DNA from: Welwitschia mirabilis
Lineage: Eukaryota; Gnetophyta; Gnetopsida; Welwitschiales
Assembly (NCBI GenBank): GCA_051453625.1
Contig: JBOZIK010000001.1
Location: 255,930,441-255,960,852 of the forward strand
Direction of reading: 5' to 3'
Length of the DNA stretch: 30,412 nucleotides
The notes under the pieces are model-generated. The model saw only the letters and a program-made list of their open reading frames with translations, searched no databases and was not told where the DNA came from. The position numbers were made by a program, and so were the translations under genes. Every line of letters begins with the position of its first letter. Within the stretch, counting starts at the first letter, position 1. Below, piece after piece: positions 1-11,899 of the stretch.

Positions 1-85
1 TGTCGCCGACTTTTTCAAAATGTCGGCTGAAAATGTCGGCTGACTTAAAGACATTTTCAATTTCAAAAAAGGGCGACATGTCGGG
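1..85. repeat. Clustered TGTCGG motifs at the window edge
   Basis: The hexamer TGTCGG or TGTCGC occurs at 1, 21, 34 and 80. An 11-base unit, TGTCGGCTGA plus one flanking A, is present twice (21-30 and 34-43). Read on either strand, three of these contain GCCGAC, the core of the plant DRE/CRT element (5-10 forward; 22-27 and 35-40 reverse). A perfect 10-base palindrome CGACATGTCG lies at 74-83. The cluster is cut by the window edge, so its full size is unknown. It could be a short tandem repeat or part of a promoter; the sequence does not decide which. Confidence 0.4.
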
Positions 86-1100
86 ACATTTTAATCATTG
101 CTTACAATAGTAAATCATTTGATACATCAAAAGTTGTTCATATGCAAATAGGCAAGGGCCACAGAGGAGAGCGCTTACACTTAGATGGTAGATCCTTAGA
201 GTCACAACCATGCCTGGGATGGTAGAGTCTTAAATGCAAGGAAACCTGGTGAAGCCACGTGAGTCGGTGCAAGGGCATATGGATAAGTCAGCATGCATAG
301 ATCTAACCAGATATGTCATCATGCACTAATGGAACGTGAGAGTAGTATGTAGGAATGCACGTGCATGGAATCTAGGAATCTACTTAGATAAAGCTCTCAT
401 GGGAGGGCGTTAGAGAGAGTATTCTCAATGGAGTCATGAAGCCCTTACAGAAATTACAATGTGTTGAGTAGTGAAGTTCAATAATTAGAAACTTCAGCAC
501 CTGTCTTGATAGCCTTATACAGAGGTCTTTATTTTAATGTGAGTTGTCCAAGACAAAGTATCATTTTCCTGTTGCATATTATGTTTACATGGCAATTTTT
601 TATGCAAAATGTAAAACCTGTATACTCGTTTTTGTACTTGGTTGCTCTAGCTGGAAACTAAAAGCACACTATCTTGTATCAGTCTTTTGTTGTGATTTTT
701 CCAGAATAATGTGACATTAAAATCTTTTTCAATGAACATGTAATCCATTTAACTAATTTATGCAATTTTTTTCAGATAATCATGGCAAAGCGGTTGCATC
801 GCCTCAGTAAGCTGTAATGTTTGGTTCAAGATGGCAGCATTTTTAGCAGATAGAGGATATATGTCTCTTCTAGCCTATTTTTTATTTTCTCTTTCCTGAT
901 TTTTAAAAGTAGAATCAAGTCCTGTGCTGTTATGGCTATAATTGAATTCCACCCCCATCAGTAATCATGTCTTTACTGCCTTGTTCAAGGTTTCATCCTA
1001 AGTTTCCAAAGCATTCAAGGACTATCTAATCTATGGGCCTTTATTGCATGATGGTTGGCATTTGTATTCTACTTGTGTTTTGGAACCATAAAATAAAAAG
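86..1100. other. Less decayed intergenic or genic-edge sequence
   Basis: No retroelement homology was recognised here. Compared with the rest of the window this part keeps more CpG dinucleotides, suggesting weaker methylation-driven decay. It holds two G-box hexamers CACGTG (256-261 and 358-363, the second inside the 12-base palindrome at 355-366) and an RY-type CATGCA at 292-297. A pyrimidine tract ending in CAG at about 774-776 could be a splice acceptor. It is followed by a short open stretch with a stop at about 810, and an AATAAA-like signal lies near 1089. This would fit the last exon and 3' UTR of a gene running in from the left, but the coding stretch is too short to identify. Confidence 0.25.
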
Positions 1101-3744
1101 TTTGGTACAGGTTGAAGCCACAAAGAATAGCCATCAGTAACTTGATACATTAAATTGATTCAACATCGAATTGCTGCATCACAGAAGAATTTGAGCTTCT
1201 CAAAAATCAACTATCATGAGAACAGTCTATTTATTATGGTGTAACACAATTCCATTTCTACCTTTGTAATAATGGTATGCAATTATATGATCATGATTTC
1301 TCCTTCATACATAACATTTTAGGATTCTTCTTGTTTTAAGAAGAGTGCAATAGCTCTGATCCCTATTGTCAGCAGAAGATAATGGCATATCTTCTGATTA
1401 TTAATGACAAAATTGGTTCAATGTGATAAGTCAACAGAAAATAATCTATGAAAGGACGAGATGGTTAGTATATATAACAGTGAATACTATAAAGTTTTTG
1501 GGAGATTTGATCACAGGGAGACTTGTATGATGCAGTGAAACCTATAGTTTTATATGCATTTTGATAAGAAGAAAATTAGTTTTGTACATTGCCTTAGTAA
1601 AACAGCAAAACATTCATGTTCATGAAACTTACCGTTTATTGAGGCAGAATGATAGTAGTATGTTAAACAGCACAAAGTATCATAAAAGTACACTAATAAC
1701 TATTTTGTTAAGGCCTATTGTCAAGGTAAATAAAAGTGGGATAGTTTTCAGCATTATTCAATAGTTAATCCATTGGCTTGCTGTTGGCATTGCATGTCTT
1801 TGCAAGTCATTTTTGTCCAAGGTTAGATCTTTTGTCGCTCCAAATTCCTCCATAGTTTTTTATCTGGTGGTGTTGTTTCCCTTTGTTTTCTTTTTTCGTA
1901 CTTGAACCAAAGTGCCAGTCGTTATGAATTGTGTCCCTAGTCTATCCTGAACATGTTTAAAGACATAGCAACAAACTTCCATTTTTATCCTACCATGCTG
2001 TATAAAGGTCATAGAAGTAACTAACATAATTTGACACTCTAATGGTCCTTCATCATTGGTAACCTCATCACCACTCACCAGTAAGATCCTAAGCTTAAGG
2101 CTTATAAATCGACACGTTTGGATCAAAGCCTTCTCAATAAGTATATTACAAACTTCTATTCATAAAACATTTCCAGCCCTTTTGCACGAATGGCTAAAGG
2201 ACCTCATAAAACCACTTTCTGTGAAAGTTGTCAAAAATTAAATTTCACATTGACGTAGTTGAAGTTTTCACTAATTAAAAGGAAATGTATTTGTTTGATT
2301 TCAAAAGTGCATCATCACACATCTATGCAGGAAACTCAATTCCCAATGCTTAGTTTTAAGGGATCAGTAACCCTTTAAAAATATGTGAGACTAGAAGATC
2401 ATTCCAAAGAATCAATCATTTAGAGTATTATACATAGAACTTTAAACAAATCTAAACGAGTGTGTTTATTATGGTGACTTGCAATTTAGCATTTTGGGTA
2501 ATGTACAATGCTATGGACTAAATTTGAAATGTGTTTGTGCTGAAAGGGTTCTGAAAAAGTTGGAACATGATAATACTTAACTATCATGCAATGAGTAACT
2601 TCTAGCTCCATTAAAGATTGATAACGGGGACAGAAAAAAAAAAACAAAAAAAACAAAGAACAAAACTGCTAAGGCAATTGACAAGTGGGGAATGACATAA
2701 GAACTTGAGGCTTTGATTCTGTATAACTTGTCAAGTGAGAGTAGACGTTGCTATATCCCCATAGATGATAGGAATAACTTTGCTTTTCCATAAATCATCG
2801 CATGGATTTTGTATGATTACACCGTTAGGATGAAGAGCCCTAGTGATTTTTATGCAATTGCCAGCGAAAAGGTGCTTTGGATGGGGTTTGAGTGACATCT
2901 AGTGTATAGCGTGGAAAAATGGATTGTAAACATTGAAATAGAGATAGGACGGAATTGACTAATGAAACAACAAATAAAGCAGGCAGGTATATGACACTTG
3001 GTTGATAACATATTTAATACAAGATTTATGAATAAAAAGTTTGTGATTAAAGTTCTAATAAAGACAGGAAATCTTTTATAAAGCAGTTTGATGTAGGAGC
3101 ATCCCTTAAAAGAATTAAGTTGCAAATAAGTTTTTGAAGTAAGGTTTCGTCTTAGAAGTTTTATTTCCTAAAGTTGAAATGAAATTTATTAATTTGGAAA
3201 TTTGGGCATAAAAACTTAAGGCATCTTCAAGATGCTTGATTTGCCTATTTTATGTGTCATCTCAATATAGTTTAGACTTCATTTGATTAAAACGAATCCA
3301 AAAGGATTCATGTAAGTCTATAGACTAAATGCTATACTTAGTAAAGTTTATAAAATTATAAGAGGAGGTTGTAGTAGACACTCTAGGCATGTCTATAATA
3401 TAACCATTTAAGACAAGATTATCAAATGTTAAATCAGGTAAGTTGCATAACTTTAACTTAGATTTTCCACCCAAAATCGAAAGGATTCAATATTTAATGA
3501 AATGACAATTATTATTAGAATAATGTTTACCAATTTATCTAAATATTCAAGAGTTTTCAAATGTTAATATTGTACTATAGGAATCTAAAGAATTCTATAA
3601 GTTCTTGAGTTTAACAATGACTAGATCTAGATACAACTACTTTTGCATGGTTTTGGGGTCATTAGTAACCCTAAATAGATTTTGTTGGAACTAGTTGAAC
3701 ATTTAAGAAAGTTTTCAAACCTAAACCTTTTGACCTTGACACCT
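1101..3744. other. No recognisable gene; decayed AT-rich sequence
   Basis: I see no protein family in either strand. The longest open stretch is a minus-strand frame at 1860-2126 (88 codons, no ATG at its 5' end), which matches nothing I know. A minus-strand frame at 2850-3125 is rich in Phe, Ile and Cys, typical of AT-rich noncoding DNA read antisense. A short A-rich tract lies at about 2633-2660. This may hold older transposon debris that is no longer recognisable. Confidence 0.4.
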
Positions 3745-6590
3745 TTGTGGAAAGTAGCTTTGTTATTCAAAAAAGACTAACTCAGGGGCATTTTCAACTC
3801 CTTGAGGGGCCTGTTCTTTTACAAGAGCTTCTAGAAGCTTGCTTTCATATGCGCAATAGGAAGGCACCTAGTGAAGATGGTTTACCTACTGAAGTTTTTA
3901 AATAGCATTTGGAAATCATTGGTAGTGATTTGTTCAATGTTATTCAAGAAGCCATTAGTATTAGATCTTTATGACCAAATATTAACAGAGGCATTGCAAG
4001 GCTTTTCTCTAAGTCAAAAAACATAAATTTAATTGTAAAATGGAGACCAATCACCTTATTGAATGTTTTGCATAAAGTCTAGACTAAGTGTTTAGCCAAA
4101 CATTTACAACAGATAATTCTAGACATTGTTTGTGAAAAACAAGCTGGTTTTGTACCAAGGAGATATATTTTGAATAATATTGTAGTTGCTTAGGAAGGAT
4201 GCCCAATGGGTAGCTGATCCCAATTAAGATATAATGTTTACAAAGGTTGATTCTGCCAAAGTGTATGCTTGGATAAAATGACAACTCATTACTAAAATTC
4301 TTAGGGTTCATGGTTTTGACCCTCACTTTATTAGAATAGTAGATCATCTCTTCTTTGATGCTATATAGCCACTGACGAGGATGTGTTACCACCTTTCCCT
4401 ATTTAATGTTCTCTTCTCCATGGTTGTCTTTTAGCTTCTTTCTTGTTCATCACTAAAGCAAACTTTTTTTGTCATGCTATTAGGAAAGATCAAGTTGTTG
4501 GTACGATTCAAGGAATGAAGCTTTAATTGGAATCAAAAGCAGTTTATTAATATGGACTTTGTATATGATTCTTTTTGTTATTTTTTTCCCATTAGGAATC
4601 AATCAAATTTTATTAGTAGATTATGGTTTACACTTCAAGAAAGCTATGCTCTTTCAGGCTCCAACATGAATTGGGATAAATTTTCTATTTTTGTTTGGAA
4701 TGACCAAACCTTGGAAAACTCGGCCTAGCTTTCAGACAAACGTTGGAAAATCCTATCTAAAAATTATATTTTCAAGGTTTTAGGGGTATCCTTTTCTTTT
4801 GGGGCTACAAGTTCTATTCCCTCAAGAGAGACCATTAACAAAATTCAAAAACTAGTTGATAAGTGGAAGGTTGAAACGTTGTCCTTTACAAACAAATTTT
4901 TAGTTTGCAAAATTATCATGAATGGAAGTTGGCCTTTTGGTTGGGCTCCTTTTAGATCTCATTTTCAAAATCTTGACACTACTCTTTGGAATCTTATGTG
5001 GTCAGTTGACAGTAACCGTAAAAGATTTAGCAAAGTTGGTTGGTAATGTTGTCGTTCGCCTAAACAGAAGGGTGATTTCTGGATGAGGGACATATACAAT
5101 TAGCACAAGCTCTGTCTGCAAAATGGATTGCTAACATTTTTAGGAGTGCTAATCCCGTCTTTCAGCAGTTACTTCAATGTCTTCAACTATATGCTCCTAA
5201 ACATTGATGCTATTGATAAGGTATTCCCCTTACTAGCCAAATTTCATCTCCGAACTCTATCAAAATTTTTGGACATACATTTTCTAGAGCATATGAAGGG
5301 CTTCGCAAAATATTTCTTGATATTTCAACAAGAATACAATCATTATTACAAAAAAGTAGTATGATTTAGTAGTCCTTAGTGGCCTTCAATGTCTCCAACA
5401 TATTTCGTAATGCAAGCCCCTTAAATGTTTGAAGATGGTTTGCTAATGGATTTAGTTCTTTCACTTGTACCAGACTTCACAATCACTAGGTTTACAAAGA
5501 AGATTTTAATGCTTTATATGGAATAACTACTAGAATGCATTAGGTTTTTGTTTCTCTAAGGAATTTCTTATAGCATTAGGTTAAGGTCTTTAATGATTAG
5601 ACAACTTGTTAAAAGGTCTTCAATGGGAGGATAGGCAAAACCTGGTCTCTTACAAAATATAGAAAGCTTATTCCCTCCTTTAGTTACAAATTGATGTTAG
5701 TTAGTCATGCAACAAAAAATAGGAAACAAAGGACATTGAACACCAATGACTTCTTGGATTTAAGAATCAATGGAAGGCTCACTCTCTTCCAAAATACTAA
5801 CGTTTCTCTTAGTATCTTTATACCAAGGATTACCACTTGGGAAAAGGCTTAAACATTTGGGAATTCATGATGTTCTCTGCCCTCTATGCAAAGATTTAAA
5901 AAAAAAAATAAATTCATTCATATGTTTTATAATTGCAGATCTACTTAAAGTGTATGGATGTGGGTTTGTAAGACCCTCCACCACTTGTTTCCTACTTGGA
6001 AGCAAGCCATTTTGAGAGATGACTTAGGCTTTCTCCTTGTGAGCACTTTTAATGGAGACATTTACCTCCATGCATGCTTTAGTACATTTGACATCTTTAT
6101 TGTGAACTTTATCATGCTCAAAGCAAGCTTGAGAATTTATTGCGTCCTTTAGATAAAGCTACTATTTTACAATACCTAGCATTTTAGACCCAAATGTAAG
6201 CAGAGAAAGTGTAGCTAAAGGTGGATTACCTTTAAGAACCTATTAAACACTCATCGAATAGCCCCTATTTAGTTTCACAAGTCCTTGCTTATGGACCTCT
6301 AGTGATAAATCCTCCTCATCATATGGATAGCAAAAATAATAGGAAGTGTTAGCATAACCTCTCCATTCAAAGTCACTATAAAGCATAAAGAAATCAGAGT
6401 GTCCACCTTCCTGAGGGCAGTTTTATTCCCTCTAGTAATTTAGGGAACATTGCATTTCATTTTTAGTTAGTTTCTTTAACACTCTGGTCTTTTTTAATAT
6501 CATAGACTTTTAGGATTTTGTTATTTTTGTGGTTAGAAGGTCTGCCTTTAACGCTAATGTCCTTAACAATTTTCTTTTAATAAAGTTTAG
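3745..6590 (+). pseudogene. 5'-truncated L1-type LINE, ORF2 reverse transcriptase remnant
   Basis: Plus-strand translation in shifting frames follows plant L1 ORF2. The RT finger block RNRKAPSEDGLP lies at 3852-3890 (family form NNKSPGPDG). It is followed by WRPITLLNV at about 4040-4066 and QAGFVPRRYILNNIVVA at 4139-4190. The catalytic box reads FVYDS at about 4558-4572 where the family has FADDT, so the first catalytic Asp is lost. The downstream thumb/connection similarity includes LGVSFSF at about 4780, LSFTNKFLVCK near 4880 and a KVGW block near 5030. A zf-RVT-like CPLC knuckle sits near 5880. There are many stops and frameshifts. I cannot find the N-terminal endonuclease upstream of about 3745, so this is a 5'-truncated, dead copy. 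The 3' end is placed near the AATAAAG at about 6580, where the similarity and the 3'-UTR-like sequence run out; this boundary is approximate. Confidence 0.8.
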
Positions 6591-8560
6591 GGTTGAACAT
6601 TCCTTCTAATTTAATAGAGAAATTATAAAAGTGTAATGGTAAAAAACACTAAGCTAGGTCTAGTAGTTTAGCATTGTTAATAAGTTATGAATAATTACTA
6701 GTTAAAAAGGATCATTGTCATATAGGAGCAAAACCATAAAGAGCTATGAAAATGTTGGTGTTATATTTCAACATCTTTGTTTCTTGGTTGGATATCTTTC
6801 CTCGATTATGTATTTATCTTAAATTTAGCTTTCACTTGAATGATTGTGTGCTACTAAGCATTCATATTCCCTTGGGTAATGTATTGTGCTTCTTCTCTAT
6901 TTCATCAATTTACAACAGATCTTGCATATTTAAAGTGTAACTTGGTACTTTTTATTTTGTATGTTTTTCCATAGGCTTGAGACATACATTAGCTTCATTT
7001 TCTTGTTTATAAGGTTTACTTTCATTTCATCTTTCTCAAAGTCAAAGAAGCGAAAATGAGATGATGTATCAAAATATCACTAATATTAAAACATGGGTTT
7101 TAATCCCACAAGATATATACTCATTTAGATTAAATGACAATAAAATTATTCTAGTGCGAAATATGATGAAAATTGGTGAAGACACTGTTGAACATACTAG
7201 ATTGATTGTGAGTATTTTGAATATTGGAAATTGATAAAAGAAGGTGTCCTGTAAACATTGTCATAATCTTTATGACCAACCAATTATAGATTTTTAAGTA
7301 TTAAATCGCCTTCATTGATCCTCAAGCTTCTATCTCAAATGAAAGAAACATGTGAAACTCCTAATTGTGCTAGAATCTTAATGCTTTATAGATATTTATC
7401 AAAGACTTGAAAATAACCAAAAACAATTAAAGAAAAATCCTTTTTATGTTAACTCACATAAAGTTACTAAGTTATTGTTTTAGATTTATTCACTACTAAT
7501 ATGTTAAGAATAAATGCACATTGCATTCTCCACATTAAAAAAAAAAATAATACATTCATGTAAAATTTGAACCTTTAAATTTGATGATAGTCCAACATAA
7601 ACATTTGAAAATAGTTATCATAAACTTACATTGTTAAGGTTATAGTTTCCTTTCTTAACAATGAATCAAAATGTTAAGAATCTATATTCCATAATGTTTT
7701 TGTAGAAATATGAAATTTGATGCTAGAGATACAATCTTCCTTATTTGCTATTACTATTCATGTAGATGGCTTTATTCGACTTGCATATGCTACTTAAAAG
7801 GATTTTAGAGCCTTTTGTTGGTTTCGCACAGACGCACATATGCCTACACACATGTGCACACACGCAAACATAGATATCTCCGTCTAATTTGGCATACATA
7901 AATATGATTTCAATATTAAAATGATTACCTAAAAGGTTTACATATGGTCCACAAATAAAAATGTCTCTTTAATGTTTATAATGTGCTCTTGTGAGTAGCT
8001 TTTGGTGGAAGATGCAACTTTGTTCCAACTTGAAGGTAAAACTTATCTATTATGCTCTCTATGTAGGATGGGATTAATGTATGTTAGGGCTAAACAATCT
8101 CCAATTTACCTTTTACTGTTACTTTTCTAAGATAAGACTATAAACTTTACATGATATTTTAAAAGATGTTGGCTTAGGGTTGCTTATTTTGACATCTTCA
8201 TAAATTGAAACTAACACTACCACTATATAATGGTGTTGGGAAAGAGCTTTAAGAGTGAGGTCAGAGGTGTATGAAACGAATCCAAATCTTTCAAGATAGA
8301 TGTATCCGTGTTACTATCTTAATAGATAGTTATTTTATCCCTTCAAGTTTTTGTTTCTAAGTGAATCCTTAACTATAACGGACATGAGCATATTGTCAAG
8401 TTACATTAGATCTTGATATTTTATTTCTTTTTATTGTTGGTCATCTGTATATTTATGTTGTTTTCATTTCCCATTTATTTGCTTACCCACATAAAATTAG
8501 GCAAATTTCATATGAAGTTATATTAGATTAACTTGTGATAGCTGAGTGTAACAAAATGAC
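6591..8560. other. No recognisable gene; CA-rich patch at 7828-7870
   Basis: Neither strand shows a recognisable protein. The frame at 6746-6940 (+) is hydrophobic and unlike any family I know, and is probably chance. An imperfect CA/CG-rich stretch at about 7828-7870 resembles a decayed microsatellite. The rightmost part may include the LTR and leader of the Copia remnant that begins near 8570, but I found no matching second LTR. Confidence 0.4.
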
Positions 8561-8569
8561 TCCTATTGC

Positions 8570-9900
8570 ATCAAATGCTAGGGTTTTAATTACAAAGTTC
8601 TAGGTGGACAAATTCAACAATTTTGGCTTATGACAAATCAAGGTTAAGGATCTACTCATTCGAGGAGGCCTATATAAGGCACTAGTGACCATCTGATATG
8701 GATATGAGGACTTCCAGCATAATTTTCTTAAGTTTTGTAGGTCAACTCATGTTTATTTAGCTAAGATTTAAATAAAGCATTATAGAATAACTTGGAGGGT
8801 TTCTACATCATAAATCCCTCACAAACAAATTAAACTTGAAGTAAAACCCTAAGATTTCAAAACGAAGTAATGAACATCCATCATTGATTATTTGAATGCT
8901 TTATATAATAGAATCTATGGGTTGTCAAGTAATAAGACGGAGATAAAGGAAGATGATTGAGTTCTAATCTTGCTTCTGGAACTTAGTTGTGGACATGTTT
9001 AGAGAGGGGTGAATGAGCGAAGGGTGCATGATGGAGAGAGGATATGATTAAGGTACTTTTTAATCAAAGTCAAAAGCTAGAAAATCCAAGAAAATAAAAG
9101 ATGGATGCTTCTAGAACTAAAATAGAATTTACTTCAAGAAGAAAATATCAAAAGCTAGAAGTTGATAGGAAGTAAAGTGGAAGTAAAGTGAAAAGATAAA
9201 GAAGTCTTACTTTCATAGAGTGAGGAAAATATTACAAACCTAGATGCTTCAAAAGATATAGAGGATGCGCTTACAACTTAAGGCCTCATAATATTAATGG
9301 TTGAATTATTGATTTAGATGGCATGATTCAAAATACCTAACAAAATAGTTTTCCATACATATCAAGAAACTGATTGAGAACATATTGTAATGGTAATAAG
9401 TGACAAAGATAGAATTATAAGTGTTTACATTGTTAGGATCAAAATGCATGATGAAATAGCAAGAATTCTCATTGATGTATGCACAAAAAATAAGGGGAAA
9501 TGTGATTTCTTTTGAATCTTTGGATAGTCTTCCGGTAAATGTACAACTAAAACAACCTATTGAAGGTTATTAGAGGGTTACTAGTGGTGATGAAGGAAAA
9601 GAAAAATGAAAATCTTCACAAGCTATTTGACACAATGATTTGTGGAGCTATGATGTTAATGCTTTGGAATAGGTTCTTGGACCATATTAGTGATTTAGAG
9701 CTAAAGAAACTCTTAATGAATAACTTACTACTAGAAATATAAAGTATGACCTATATGAGTATAGTGTGTTGTGAAAGAAATGCAAGGTAAAGTTTTCAAG
9801 TACTAGAGTAGGAAGCAAAAACATTCTGAAACTTGTGCATATTAACTTTTAGTGTTTTACTTAGAAATCTCTAAGAGAAGCAAAGACATTAGTTGAAAGG
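8570..9900 (+). pseudogene. Copia (Tnt1/Tork-like) gag-protease-integrase remnant
   Basis: Translation in shifting plus frames follows a Tnt1/Tork-type Copia polyprotein in order. Gag opening: a VDKFNNFG block followed by VKDLLIRGGLYKALV at about 8635-8685. Gag middle: SLTNKLNLK at about 8815, then DYLNALYNRI and KTEIKEDD at about 8885-8960. Protease tail: VRIKMHDEIAR at about 9428-9465, the family's VRIKMHDG region, and ISFESLDSLPV near 9507. Pre-integrase: VIRGLLVVMKEKKNENLHKL at about 9565-9625 and LWNRFLDHIS at about 9660-9690, where the family has LWHRRLGHMS. Integrase start: KVKFSSTRVGSKNILKLVH at about 9788-9845. No RT or RNase H follows, and no LTRs were recognised. This is a dead, 3'-truncated copy. 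Confidence 0.7.
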
Positions 9901-11899
9901 AGTAGTGGTAAAACGTGAAATGTCAAAGGCCAAATTATAGGAATGAATACATCTTAAATGACTTTGAAGTGCATTGCAAGTTTAAATGTATTAATGTTGT
10001 GAATGATCTTAATCACTGTTCACATCATTGATTAAAAACAAAAATATGTGAAATTGAATTATGGAATTATCCAAGTCCTGTGATGTCTCAATATCTAATA
10101 TCAAATTAATTTTTAGCCCTAAAGTTGAAATTGGTGAGCAAGTTTGTCCTAAGGTAAAATAAACACTATCTTTATGAGTTTAATAGTTCATGATGATAAT
10201 TGAATGTTTAGTCTATAGCTAATTATAAAGTCAATTGATAATACCTTATCATGTTTAAAACTTACTAAAGTAAAGTAATCATCATGAAATAAAGCAAAAG
10301 TTTAGAAAACATGATCCTTGGATACTTGATATAAAAAACAAAAAATTAGAATAAAAGTAAAAAAGACAATAAATAATAAAATAGCTAAAAAAATGCAAGG
10401 GCAAAACTTAAAAAAATATAGAATTAAGGACAAAGAAAATTATTAAAGCTCATTTTGGTTTTTGGTCTATAGAAACATTTACATGGTATTAGATTTTAGA
10501 CTTGTCAAACTAATAACTCTTAGAAGTGAAAAATCATTCATGAGTGAGAAATAACCATGTAGAAGAACAAAACATTGACAAGTATTTCATAAAATATTAG
10601 TTTTTCAAGAAGTACTCATGGACATGTTATTATGGCATATCAACTACTTATCATCATTTTAAAGTACATATCATGATTATAGAAAGTGCAAGACTAGAGG
10701 ATGTCATGTGACATAAAGTCTATGGAAAAAGTACTTGACTTCGACTTTGTCTATTCAACAACATATCTTAAGGTTTGAAAAAATAATATACTTGTGATAT
10801 ATCATAAAAACGAAATAAGGGTAGAAATGAGAAATTTATAAATACTAACAAAGTATGACTTGATGCTTTTATTTGAAAGCCGCCCTGCAAAGAAAAATGT
10901 TTTTACTTTGTAGACTTGTATGATTTTTGTAACATCTATTATGACATTTTTAATACAATTAATTCTTAGATTGTGATATTAGCAAAGACACCAAAAAGAG
11001 TTTTTCCTAATCAAGAGGTAAAGATAAAAGTAAAGCACTTGATGGTTGGGAGACCTATAGGTTAAGAGATATATAATAAATAATGATAGAGTTTAAGACC
11101 TATAGTTTTCACTTAAGGAGACATACCTATAGTTGAATTCAACACCTACTTTATAGAGTTACCAATGTTTACCTTTAGAAGTTGCTATTTGAATAATCTC
11201 AACAAAGTTATTAATAATAAAGAGTTCTTTTTTCCTTCTTATTGGTAATAACATGGGATCAAGTTCTATTTCTTTTAAAAAGTAATTTTAAGTTCACAAA
11301 TAAGGAGTTTACCAATATTTATTCAAAAAGTGTAAGAATTTGAAACAGGAAATTCCTTGATATATTAGTCAAAAGAATCCTTGGAAAAGATGGATCTTCC
11401 ATTTACGGATATCATGGAGGACATAGGAGAACTCAAACTCAAACTGATATTTCATTACCTCCAAAAAATGGCCTATAGGATTTGTTACACTAGGTTAGTT
11501 ACACATCAAAAATTTATAGTAAAACCTTAATGAAATATTTGAGAGTAATAATAGAAAATTCGAATAAATTATATAATCTTGACACTTCAATTGCTCATTT
11601 ACATCTCAAAAAGCTAATCAAAGAATGATTAAGGAGAAAAAATATTTTTCATCTTCAATGAATTCCATCAAATAAACTCTACAAGTGCAGGATCCCCAAG
11701 CAATGTTAATGCATCTATCTTAGTCTAAATTTTGAAACTTAAGTAATTTGAATCTTGGTTAAGGTGCTCCTTGTGAATCTTTTCAGGATTAAATTTATTT
11801 TTACCCTTTACATTTGATGAAATGTTTTGAAGCACTTTACTTTTCACCTTGTGACAATTTTTTTTGTACTATGTTGTAAATCCACTAACTTAATGTTTC
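9901..11899. other. No recognisable gene
   Basis: This is very AT-rich sequence with no open frame above 60 codons on either strand and no recognisable RT or RNase H motif. The position suggests it could contain the decayed 3' half of the Copia remnant to its left, but nothing readable remains. Confidence 0.4.

Noticed and set aside
4084-4392. 102-codon minus-strand open frame
   Set aside because: It is antisense to the L1-type LINE RT, whose motifs are clear on the plus strand. The minus frame shows no family features.
7828-7870. CA-rich microsatellite
   Set aside because: Too imperfect and short to call as a proper tandem repeat; mentioned only as a patch.
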